DNA from: Eonycteris spelaea
Lineage: Eukaryota; Chordata; Mammalia; Chiroptera; Pteropodidae
Direction: 5' to 3'
Length of the DNA: 64,000 nt
Assembly: GCA_003508835.1 (NCBI GenBank)
Contig: PUFA01000224.1
Span: 1,736,001 to 1,800,000, forward strand
Part shown: piece by piece, positions 23,629 to 33,279 of the stretch
Layout: every line of letters begins with the position of its first letter
Numbering within the stretch: position 1 is the stretch's first letter
The notes under the pieces: model-generated
Told to the model about the DNA's origin: nothing
Seen by the model: the letters and a program-made list of their open reading frames with translations, nothing else
Database searches by the model: none
Program-made: the position numbers and the translations under genes

Positions 23629-23705
23629 CTCTCTCTTCTCTCTCTCTCTGTCTCTGTCTCTCCCCACCCTCCCTCCTCTCTCTCTTTCTCTTTCTCTCTC
23701 CCCAT
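23586..23705 (+). repeat. TC microsatellite/polypyrimidine tract
   Basis: About 120 bases of TC, TCC and TTTC units with few interruptions. Confidence 0.95.
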
Positions 23706-24675
23706 CCCCCTGCCCCTGTACTTGTTCATGTATGAGGGCATGTGGGGATGTGTCCTTGTGCGTGAGCGTAAGTCAGTACAGACACATCTGCTTCCAGCTG
23801 GGGTCTGAGAGCAGGGTTGGCCAATGTGTGTTGGGGGGTGGAGTTAAGGGCCGGGTTCTGGAGAACTAGGGGCTGAGAGAGGCCGGGTCTCAGAGAGGGT
23901 GCCCAGGACCACAGACCACACACCAGGCCATCTCTCAGAGCTCATTCCTGTGGCAGTGGACTCCTGTGGGAGTCATGGGGCACTTCCCATCCCAGGGAGA
24001 GCTCAGACTTACTCCTCAGAGGTCTACGTTCAAAAGCCTTCCGGCCCTGCTCCCAGCCCTGTGTTCCTATGAATCAGTGTTGACCTGACCTTGGGCAGAG
24101 ATTCTGGAAGAGGACACGATAATGGGGTGGGACAAGAAGACATGGAATTTAAGTAACATAACTGATGCCATTGGAAATGAGTGTGTATTAAAAATTTAAG
24201 GCTATTAACTGAAAAAAAATGGAAGTCTCCACATAACTCCTAAACAATTTGAATAAGGAAAAATAAAACAAAAAACTACCGATCCAAAAAAACATTGTAT
24301 ATATAGAGGGGGGTATTAGAGACAAGAATACATAATAAATAGAAACATAAAATTACATATAAGAAATCATTAAAAACATTAATCATTATACTCAGTGTAA
24401 ATGAAGGAGTATTTAAGATGGAATTTAAGAGGAATAGTTCATATTGTTGGAACATTCACTTTATCAAGAAGATGTAATAATTCTAAATATCGATGCACCT
24501 AATGAGATAGCGTCAAGATATGTAAAAAAGATGTATATAAAAAAGAAGGAATTGTCAAATCTATAGTCAGGGTGGAAGACTCAAAAAAAAAAAAATGTCC
24601 AGGAAGGATAATCATGTCCAAGTCATGATTTTCCTCTGCGGAGAGAAGGAGGAGAATGACATAAGGAAGCTGGCT

Positions 24676-25235
24676 GTATTAGCTTTCTATTGCTATGCAA
24701 CAAATCACCACACACTTAGCAGCTTGAAACAACATCCATTTATCATCTCACATTTTCCATAGGCCAGAAGTCCAGATACGGGTTAGCTGCGTCCTCTGCT
24801 AAAATCGAGGTATTGGCCAGAGATGCGGGCTCTCCAAGTTCATGCAAATTATTGGCAGGATTCAATTCTTTGCAGCTGTAGGACTGAGGTCCCCATTATT
24901 TTTATTATTATTTATTTATTATTTATTTTTGCTAGTAGTTGGCTGAAGGGTCACTCTCAGCTCTAGAGGCCGTTCTCAGGTTCTAGCCACGTGAACCTCT
25001 CCCTCCACTGGCCGTTCACAGCATAGATTTTTGCTTTTTATGGTCAGGCCAGCAAGAGAGCATCTCTTGCAGCTTTGAACTTCTCAGACTTCTGTCTCTG
25101 AGCTACAAACCCTTTTTAAACAGGGCTCACCTAATGAAGTCAGGCCTGACCACAGTCAAAGGGAGGGGTCACACAAGGCGGTACATAGAAGCCAGGAAAC
25201 TTGGGTGCCGTTTTAGAATTCTGCCAACTGTAGGA
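24676..25235 (-). mobile_element. MLT1-type solo LTR, antisense
   Basis: Starts TGTATTAGCTTTCTATTGC, then AACAAATCACCACACACTTA and AGCAGCTTGAAACAACATCC, the reversed MLT1 end. It closes with GACCACAGTCAAAGGGAGG and TTCTGCCAAC. An ATTT-rich simple repeat sits inside at 24896-24931. Confidence 0.75.
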
Positions 25236-25831
25236 TGGATACATGGGGTCCTCAATTGCACTGAATATTTTATTTCTGTAGAAAAGTCTACAGCAAATAT
25301 GGCATTATGTTAAGGTTTAATAAAACTGGGTGATGAATAGATTGGGTATAGATCGGGTTTGATTTTCTTATTCTTTTCTCCTGCACGTTTGGAAATATTT
25401 CACACACATATACGATTAGTAACACAACAACAAAAAGCACCCAAATCGCCCTTGTAAGTAACTGTTGTATTAAAGACATCACAATGGAAATTATACATTA
25501 TTTAGAAGTGAATAGCAGTGAATACCAAAACCTGAGCGTTATAGGCATTACACTAAATAGATGACACTTTGTAGCTTTAATGACATGTATTATAAACAAG
25601 AAAGACTGAAAATTAGTGAAATAAATTTAAAACTAAATATACTGGAAAAGAAACAACAAAATAAATCTAAAGAAAGAGGAAAGAAGGAATTAGTAAAGAT
25701 AAAAACAGAAAGCAATGAAATAGAAATGAAATATCGAATTAATATTTTATTGAATGAAATGAATAAATTTGCCCCTTGAGCAGTAAATAGACTAAGGTTT
25801 AACAAGTTTGATCAAGAATAAAAGTAGGTCT

Positions 25832-25948
25832 ATGGCCATGCTACCCTGAACAAGCCCATCCTGTCTGATCTTGGAACTAAGCAGGATTGGGCCTGGTTAG
25901 TACTTGGATGGGAGACCACCTAGGAAGACCAGGTGCTGTAGGCATAAA
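25832..25948 (+). pseudogene. 5S rRNA-derived element (retropseudogene or 5S-headed SINE)
   Basis: Collinear with 5S rRNA from GTCTATGGCCATGCTACCCT through GCAGGATTGGGCCTGG, TTAGTACTTGGATGGGAGAC and AGGTGCTGTAGGC. The internal promoter region (A box, intermediate element, C box) is largely recognisable. Several substitutions and small indels (CGCGCCCGATCTCG is altered to CAAGCCCATCC) make it unlikely to be a working 5S gene. An A-rich stretch, about 80 bases of unrelated sequence and a second A-rich tail follow to about 26055. That is compatible with a 5S-headed SINE body. It lies inside the old L1. Confidence 0.85.
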
Positions 25949-26399
25949 AAATAAAAATAAGGATTGTAAGCTGACAAGTTCCTTGCAATCTGTGAGGTCA
26001 ACCAAGGGTTGTCTTGCCTTAAAAACAATAAATAAAATTTAAAAAAGGTGGAAACATATAAGAAAAGGGACATAGTCCCAGGAATAGAGAATACTAAAAA
26101 CTAAGAGAATACTATCTTTATGCCAGAACGGTTGAGGATCTAGGTAAAATGGATCCTTTTCTAGAGAAATACATGAATTATTATGTTTACCCCTAAAAAA
26201 TGTTTACCCCTAAAAAAAAGACACTGGGCTCAGATAGTTTTACAAGAGAATTCCACGAAATCAAATTCCTATGAAATAAAACTGAGAGCGGCAAAGAAGA
26301 TGGAATGTTTTCCAAGATATTTTATGCGGTATCATAAGGCCGGTAGTAAAACAAGGCCAGGATAGTGCAAGTAAAGAAAACTAATTCCATTTTATAATT

Positions 26400-28260
26400 C
26401 AATGGATATTAAGTAATTTTGTGAATTTCCTACATAGTTGAATTGAATGTTTAATTTGTGTTCATACAGATACACAGAAGGAAAAAGTGAGACATGGGCG
26501 ACAGGCCAGCGGGGAAGGCTGGGGCAGGTCTGCCGTCAGCTGCCGTGCCTCAGGCAGGATGCTGCCAGCCGTTGCCTGGTGAGGTGAGGGCGCTGGAGCC
26601 CAGGAAGTGTCTCTGCGGAGGCAGGTATCACCTGTCAGGTGGGGCTGAGCCTGGAAGAGGGGACCCTGGCTGGTCACATGGAGGCTACTCTGGAAAGGGA
26701 CAGGCTTAATGTCTGGGCTGCCGTGGGCAGAGAAGATGGAGCCCAGCCCCACCCTGGGAGATGCCAGGCACAGCCATTATCCTGGTCCTCGCAGAGCCAA
26801 GTCGAGAGCATCTGGAGGCCTTCGCTGTTTCTAGCAGCAGGACCTAAGATCTGATCCGGGGCCTATGGCGCAGCCACTGTGTGACTTTCCATACTGAAGG
26901 GTGGGTTCCAGGTATCTTTGGTCCTTCTGTTCCCTACCCCAGCCACAGGTGTCTAGCAAAGTGGCCTTGGGGATCCTTCTGGCCTGACTGTACCCACAGG
27001 CGTACGGCCACACTCCTTAAGTTCTTCTTCTTATCATCTTTATCACTATGAATACTATCAGAGCCCTAACCCCAGGCTTTGCCCTCTGGTCTCTCTGGGA
27101 GTGGGTCCACGCTCCCTGTGGGGATAGGCCATTTCTAGGCCATTTCAGGGTCCCGAGGCCCTCATAAGGGCGGCACAGACGCCAATGGCAGCCTGCATGC
27201 TGTGACGGGGACTGGTGTATGGCCCCTGGACACGGACTGTGGTCTGCAGTCTGAGGTCTGGGGTCTGGGGCAGCCAGCCTCTGCCTCGCTGGACCAGAAG
27301 CCCTCGGGTCCCTCCCCAGCCTTCCCTTTCACTTAGGTGGGCTCTCGGTGCACAAACTCAGTGCAAGTTCAAGAAATACGGCTTGTCTGTATTTTCCAGA
27401 ATTAAAATTAATATTGACTTTACACCTTCGTTACACCAGATGGGCAGGAAACACAACTCTGCCTGTCTTGAGATTCTGAGTGGTTCGAGCTGGGAAAGCA
27501 TTGAGGACCCCTTTCTTTCTAGCCCCTTCTTGGTCATTGAGCCATACTGGTTGGTGCCAAGACTCCCATTAGCTCAGCCTGCACTGTGCTGAGGCTTTGG
27601 GGCCTGAGATGTTGGTGGAGCCGGAGCCTCACGTCCAGGGTCCTCCTGGTGTGTACTTTGTGAGGCGGGGAGCAGGTGAGAGCAGGCAGGGAGGCCAGCG
27701 CTGCTCAAGGAAGTCAGTCTCAGAGTCCCAAGGAAGTCCTCCCCTTCTCTCCCTGTGCAGGGTCCGTCCCAGGCTTGGCACTTGAAACATCGGGACCACT
27801 TCTGCTTCCCTCCTAGCTTCAACCTTCCTCTGCCGTGAGAGATTAGCTGCCCAAGAGAGAAACCATTTCCTGGGAGAAGAATGGCAAAGACCATCTCACG
27901 CTCTCATGCTCTCATTGCCAAGTTGTCCCTACTAGCTAGGTCACAGCCCCAGCCCCACCCCTCCTGAGCTGGGCCTCGAACTGCCTTAGTGGGAGGTGGT
28001 GCCTGCTCTGAAAAGGAAGGGTAGCAGGTGCAACACCCCATTTTCTCCTTTGGAGGAAACTTGGAGCGGGGTGGGGGGGGCCCTCGGCAAGGACAGAGCA
28101 GGCCCAGGAGGCTGGCGGTGGGAGTAGGGGGAGGCGAACTTAGGAGTTAAATGGGAGCCGTCTGGCAACCTACTTGCCGAGAAAAACCAGCTGGGTGGGA
28201 CCACCTGCAAGAGGCCGGGAATCAGGCCAGGACGTTGCTAGCTCATAAAGGAGAGAGGCA
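26400..28260. other. Intergenic stretch, no gene recognised
   Basis: Mixed GC content. No exon, clear repeat or RNA gene recognised. Confidence 0.5.
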
Positions 28261-28264
28261 GGTG

Positions 28265-28395
28265 GGCGGGAGGAAGATTGATGGGGAAGGAGAGAGATGG
28301 AGGAGGAGGGACGAGGACAGAAGGGTGGGCGGAAGGAGGAGAATTGGGACGAGGGACCAAGGCAGGAGAGGGAGGGGTGAGGGAGGGGGCTGGCT
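28265..28395 (+). repeat. Polypurine (GGAGAG-rich) tract
   Basis: About 130 bases with very few pyrimidines, rich in GGAGGA and GAGGG words. Confidence 0.85.
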
Positions 28396-28569
28396 TCTCT
28401 TGCAGGCCCACCCCTGTGACCTCCCCCAACTTCTTTCCTCCTCTCAGGTCATCGTCATCTCATCCCTACTGCTCGCCTGCGCACCTCCTCAAGGCTGCAG
28501 CTTCCTCCTAACCTCTGGCTACTCCTCGGCACCCGCAGTCTCCGATCTCGGCATCCGGATTGTGTACCA

Positions 28570-28880
28570 TTATTGTTTCTTGATTTATTACGAAGAGCTT
28601 CAAAACATACGAAGTAGATAAAATAATATAACAAACGCCCATGTACCCATTGGTGAGTTTCCTCTGGGCCCCCACCCAGCCATGATCATTTTGAATCAGA
28701 TCACAGATCTATCTTTTTATCTGTACATGTATCAGTACATACCTCTAAAGGATAATGATTAAAAGAAAATGACCACAATACTGTTATCCTGTGAGACATT
28801 TTTATACCTAAAAATGCCCCCGAATTCCTTCATAGCATTAAATATTCAGTCTTTATTTAACTCCCATTCTTTGTTTGGTA
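28570..28880 (-). mobile_element. L1M LINE 3' UTR fragment, antisense
   Basis: CAAAACATACGAAGTAGATA, then CGCCCATGTACCCATTG, then GACCACAATACTGTTATCC follow the reversed L1M 3' UTR. Confidence 0.65.
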
Positions 28881-29249
28881 AATGTTTTTAGGTATTTCTC
28901 CCAGCTGCTTGTCCGATAGGACATTGTGATTTAGGATGGAGGCCCCCTCTCCCTTCCCACCTGGCTCCTCCTTTTCTTGCAAGTTCTCTTTTGAAGAAAC
29001 CAGGTTGGCACCGTCCGCTCGCTCCCCACAGTCAGAGTCTGCTGTGGCGTTGCTTAACCTCTTTCTCTAAGACTGATGACTTTCAAGCACATTGGAAACA
29101 TGGGTGAGAGCCTGTGGCTCTGCAGCTGGAAGCGCCTGCAGACCCCGAGCGAGCCCCCCGGCACCTCCCCTTCGTCTCTCTCTTGCTTCCAGCCGAGAGG
29201 ACCGCCACGGTATTCCAGGAGCTGGAGTACCACGGACCTAGCCTTTTCT

Positions 29250-29632
29250 TGCTCTCAGGTCTCTGCACTGGCTGCTCCCTCTGCTGGGAAGTCTCTTCCC
29301 CAGGCCTCCCCATGGCTCCTGACCTCTCTCTTCAGTGCCAGCTCCCCTACTTAATACTGCAAACTGCTCCCTCCCCTCTGGCTCCTTGGCCCCCTCACCC
29401 TGTCCACCCCACTGCACTTGTCACCTTCTAAGGTACCATGTCCTTTTATTAGTCGTGAATTAATTTTACTAACTTTATTATTTATGCCCCCCTGCTGGAA
29501 CGAAAGCCCCACAAGGACAGGGCTTTTCAGGTGTTTTGTTCCCAACGTATCAGAAATCCCTAGGGTGGTGCCTGGCACACAGTGAGTCCTCATTGATGTT
29601 TATTGAATGAGCAAATGAATGAATGATTCTTC
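29250..29632 (+). repeat. L2 LINE 3' end, sense
   Basis: AACGAAAGCCCCACAAGGAC, then CTAGGGTGGTGCCTGGCACA, then TTGAATGAGCAAATGAATGA give the typical L2 terminus with its short tail. Confidence 0.85.
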
Positions 29633-29639
29633 CCAAAAC

Positions 29640-29900
29640 CCAGAGCTGATGTCGCCCTCCCTCTCTTCCCAGGTTTGTAATGCTGCCTTCTCATCCGCTC
29701 TGAGGGAAGACCCTCCCCGCCCCACCCTAGCCTGACCTGGGAGGCTTCTCCCACCCCCACCCGCCCCAACGCCCCTGGGCTCCACCTTGCAGGACACTGT
29801 GCTCTTTTTGCCTTCGTGCTTTTGCCTGGGCTGTTCCTTCTTCCTGGAATGGGTTCCCCACACATCTCTCAGGGGAGACTGTCATGTCAGCCTCCTCCTC
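29640..29900 (+). repeat. Second L2 LINE fragment, sense
   Basis: TTGCCTTCGTGCTTTTGCC and TTCTTCCTGGAATGGGTTCC resemble the more 5' part of the L2 tail region, lying just after the end of another L2. Confidence 0.6.
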
Positions 29901-30009
29901 CTCTGTGGAGACTTTTAGGGGTCTCTCCTGGGGATGAGAGGCCCAGGGTGGGTGTCAGTGAAGGGTAGATAAGCAAGAGGAATGGAGTTCCTCTGGGAGG
30001 GCTTCTCCT

Positions 30010-30240
30010 GCTCTGACCCATCTCTGACTCTATACTGAGTCTGACCCTGGACCACAGGCTGATCCCTAACCATGATCCCTGGCCTCCGTGCAGAGTTACG
30101 CGTGACCATGCATTGATCCCTGACCCCAGTCTGACCTCTCATCCTCAGCCCAGAGTGACCTGTAATCCCAGCATGATACCTACCTCTGAACAAAGGCTTC
30201 AGCTCGGCCTGACTTCTGACCCCTGGCCCTGATTCCAACT
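30010..30240. repeat. Degenerate CTGATCC/CTGACC-rich patch, copy 3
   Basis: The longest of the three patches: at least ten words of the TGACC/TGATCC type over 230 bases, spaced about 15-30 bases apart. Confidence 0.5.
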
Positions 30241-30879
30241 CCAGTACAACTGCCTGCCGTGGGCGGTGAGACAGTGTGTGGTTGGCTCTTAGAAGAGTCT
30301 CTAGAGGGGAGCCAGGGCCTCAAGGCTGGGAGTCTCTGGGGCACCTGCGGGCAGTTCTCACATCTGCCCTTCCTCTACCCACCCCTCCCCTCTGGCTCCT
30401 GACCCAGTGGGTGCTGCCAACCTGGTAAGAGATTTTGTGGCCAGGCACCAGGGGAGGGGAAGAACTGGCCGGACCAGCTCACACCTCTGTTTGCACAGGT
30501 CTGGGTAAAAATAGCTTCAGCTGTGCAAGCTGCTCTTCCTTCCTTCCCATCCTGGATCCTGCCCAGCTTCGAGTCACTTGCCAGCTGCTCCTGCCCTGAG
30601 GCTTCTTCTGGCCTGGGATGGGACAAGGCCCAGAAAGATGTGGGGAGGGGCCTGACAGCTTCAACAGCACTGCTGCAGCCCGAGTGAACCCCAACACCTG
30701 CTGCCACCTCTGGGAAGCCACCTGGGATCGGCTGTTTGCTCTCTTGCCTCTTGGTAGTTCCAGATACGAGATTATTTTTCCTTCTTGGAGAGTAGACATG
30801 TCTGTCCTCTGCCTTGAAGGGTATCAGGAGGGTTACTTCCTTCTGAAGGCTGTGAGAAGGATTCTCTTCCATACCTCTC

Positions 30880-31170
30880 ATCTAGCTTCTCATGTTTTGT
30901 TGGTCATCTTTGGCATTCCTTGGTTTGTAGAAGCATCAGCCCACGCTCTGCCTTCACCTTCACATGGTTTTCTCTCTGTGCACATGTCTGTCTCCAAACT
31001 GTCCCCTTTATAAGCACTTCAATCATATTGTATTAGGGTCCGCCCTAATTACCTCATTCTAACTTACTTACTTCTGTGAAGACCCTACCTCCAAATAACG
31101 TTAGCTTCTGAGATATCGAGAGTTAGGACTTAAACATATGAATTTGGGGGGACAACATTCAACTAGCAAG
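30880..31170 (-). mobile_element. MaLR (MLT1/MST-type) LTR, antisense
   Basis: CTTTATAAGCACTTCAATCA, then GGTCCGCCCTAATTACCTCA, then GAAGACCCTACCTCCAAATA and ATATGAATTTGGGGGGACA follow the reversed LTR. Confidence 0.8.
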
Positions 31171-31891
31171 AGACACAGAGAACGTAACGGGGCTGTGGCT
31201 GGAGGTCATGTCAAGACCAGACTGTGAGGGGGTAGGCACGCCGGGCATAGGAGCAGAGACAAGGCAGGCGGGCGGGCTGGGCCCCAGCTCCACAGTGCTG
31301 TGCCCTCGGGCTCGTCTCCCCGTGGAGGCCACCGGGAGGTCCGGTGCAGCTGCCACAGTAAATCTTGGCTTCGGGCAACTCATCCCAGAAGTGCCAGCTG
31401 CCAGACACTTGAGTCAGAAGCCACTGCCCTCATCAGCTGGCATGGGAATAGCTGCTTTGAGGCTCAGAGGCCCGGATGTCAGAGGTTTGTCAATCACCAG
31501 ATCAGAAAACTAATTGTAGCGTGTGCCCTAAGCCTGGCTCAGGCCGGTCAATGCCCAGTTTTGTTTCAGTTCTGATGGGAGCTGTGGGAGCTGCCGGGAT
31601 GGCTCAGCAGAACCCCAGTAAGCCTGAGCCTCAAGGAATGGGGGGGGGCTGTGACCTGGTGGCTTTAGCTTTACCTGCCTGGCCCCTGTGCACTGGGCAG
31701 TGACACTCACCTTGGAATGCACTTCCAAGGAGCCTTTGGGGAGCAAGGAAGAGCACGCAGAGAGACTGGCTGGGGCTGTGGACTAGAGGCCCAGCCTCCC
31801 TCTGGGTCCCACCCTAGGAGGAGGCAGAGCAAATCGGCTGCAGGATCACAGAGCAGAAGCAGGGGCAGCAAAGCCCAGGGGCTGGACTGCA

Positions 31892-31997
31892 TCACTCCAA
31901 CCATCCCTGGCCCCAGAGAGGCTCGCTGGCCTAGCTGGCTACTTCTCAGCATCTCAGCTCTGCCCCTTGGTCCTCCACGCCCCAGCCCATCCCAAGG
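31892..31997. repeat. Local 106-bp duplication, copy 1
   Basis: Matches 33172-33277 in direct orientation at 103 of 106 positions (differences at 31925, 31979 and 31994), 1280 bases apart. Not part of a repeat family I recognise. Confidence 0.95.
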
Positions 31998-32244
31998 TGC
32001 CTGGCTCTGCGTCTCCCCTCTGATACCTCCATCCTCCCTCCTCAAGCTCCCCCAGCCTCTAGGTTTCCCCACAACCTGGCTCCCCACTCTCCTTACTGCC
32101 TTGTTGGAGAGGGCTCTCCCAAACACACAATGGATTGGCCACTCCCCTGTCTCCCAGCTTCAAGGGCTCCCAATTGCCTGAAGAAGTTCCTCAGAGTGAC
32201 ATCCCAGCTCCCCAGCTCTTGAAGGCTCAGCAAAGCCCTTTACG

Positions 32245-32475
32245 GCGGCAGCAATGCAGTGCAGCCTTTTGGCTTGAGCTCCAGGTCTACCGCTGAGTAG
32301 CTGTGTGACTTTGGGAGAGGTGCGTAACTACTCCGCACCTTGGTTTTCTCATCTGAAAAATGGGGACAGGAATAGTCCATGAATTCTGGCGTTTGTGAGG
32401 GTGAAAGGCGTTAGCACATGGAAAGCACTTAGCATAGTGCTCGGCACAGAGTAAGTGCTCAGTAAGCCCTTTATT
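32245..32475 (+). repeat. MIR SINE, nearly full length, sense
   Basis: Shows GTAGCTGTGTGACTTTGGGA, TTTTCTCATCTGAAAAATGG, GCACTTAGCATAGTGCTCGG and AGTAAGTGCTCAGTAA in MIR order. Confidence 0.9.
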
Positions 32476-32589
32476 ATCTGCTTTATACCCGCGCCCCACA
32501 CCCATGCTGCCCAGTATTTTGTCATCTGACAGCCACTCTCAACTATCTCGAAGACTCAAAGTCCCATCAAGACTTCCCAGTACAGCCCT

Positions 32590-33155
32590 TTATTAGTTAC
32601 CTATTATTGTATAACAAATGACCACAAATGTAGCAACTTATAACAAGGAACCTTTAATATCTCTGAGCGTCTGTGGCTCAGAAATCTGAGCATGGTTCGG
32701 CTGGGTCTCCTCCTCAGGGTCGCATGGAGCTGCCATCAAAGTGTCACACAAAGCTGTGGTCTTTTCTGAGGCTCGAAGGAGGGGTCTGCTTCCAAGCTGA
32801 GGTAATCAACGACCTAACTGTTGACAGAATTAAGTTCCTCGTTGCTGCAGGACTGAGGGCCTCATTTTCTTGCTCACTGCTGGAGGCTGCTCTCAGTTCC
32901 ACAAGGTTGCCTGGTTCCTTGCTTTGTGGGGTTCCCCAACATGGCTGCTTGCTCCCTCAAAACCGAGAAGGCAGAGGAACTATAGCAAGATAGGCACCAC
33001 TATCCTATGTAACATCGCCCCGTAATCACACATATCCCACTGCCTTTGCCATATTCCACTGGTTAGAAGTAAGTCACAGGTCCCACCGAGGTGAGGGGAT
33101 CACACAAGTGTCAACACCAGGAGGCCTTGGAGGCCACCTGTCTGCCTCAGGCCCC
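32590..33155 (-). mobile_element. MLT1-type LTR, antisense
   Basis: TATTAGTTACCTATTATTG, ACAAATGACCACAAATGTAG, GCTGCAGGACTGAGGGCC and TCACAGGTCCCACCGAGG fit a reversed older MLT1 subfamily. The second copy of the 106-bp duplication begins just beyond it. Confidence 0.7.
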
Positions 33156-33171
33156 AAGTCTTTATCTCTGC

Positions 33172-33277
33172 TCACTCCAACCATCCCTGGCCCCAGAGAG
33201 GCTCACTGGCCTAGCTGGCTACTTCTCAGCATCTCAGCTCTGCCCCTTGGTCCTCCACACCCCAGCCCATCCCTAGG
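33172..33277. repeat. Local 106-bp duplication, copy 2
   Basis: Second copy of 31892-31997. Flanks differ on both sides, so only this block was copied. Confidence 0.95.
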
Positions 33278-33279
33278 CT

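Larger units (their letters stand above)
20415..24160. other. Intergenic stretch upstream of VIPR1, no gene recognised
   Basis: Moderately GC-rich. Apart from an L2-like trace at 20415-20480, the CA repeat at 20879-20966 and the TC repeat at 23586-23705, I recognise nothing. The open frames on both strands resemble no known protein. Confidence 0.6.
24160..26400 (+). mobile_element. Decayed L1 LINE (ORF2 region), sense, interrupted by later insertions
   Basis: Three pieces lie in the order of L1 ORF2. The first is the end of the endonuclease region near 24400-24590 (ATCAAGAAGATGTAATAATT, ATGCACCTAATGAG). The second is at 25445-25830, whose translation contains QERLKISEINLKLNILEKKQ, close to the L1 ORF2 linker. 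The third, 26060-26400, follows the start of the reverse-transcriptase region. All are full of stops and gaps. The first break holds an antisense MLT1-type LTR plus 25235-25445, which I cannot assign. The second break holds a 5S rRNA-derived element. Confidence 0.8.

Noticed and set aside
25832..25948. Functional 5S rRNA gene
   Set aside because: Several substitutions and indels in conserved stem regions, and no clean T-run terminator directly after the 3' end; an A-rich tail follows instead.
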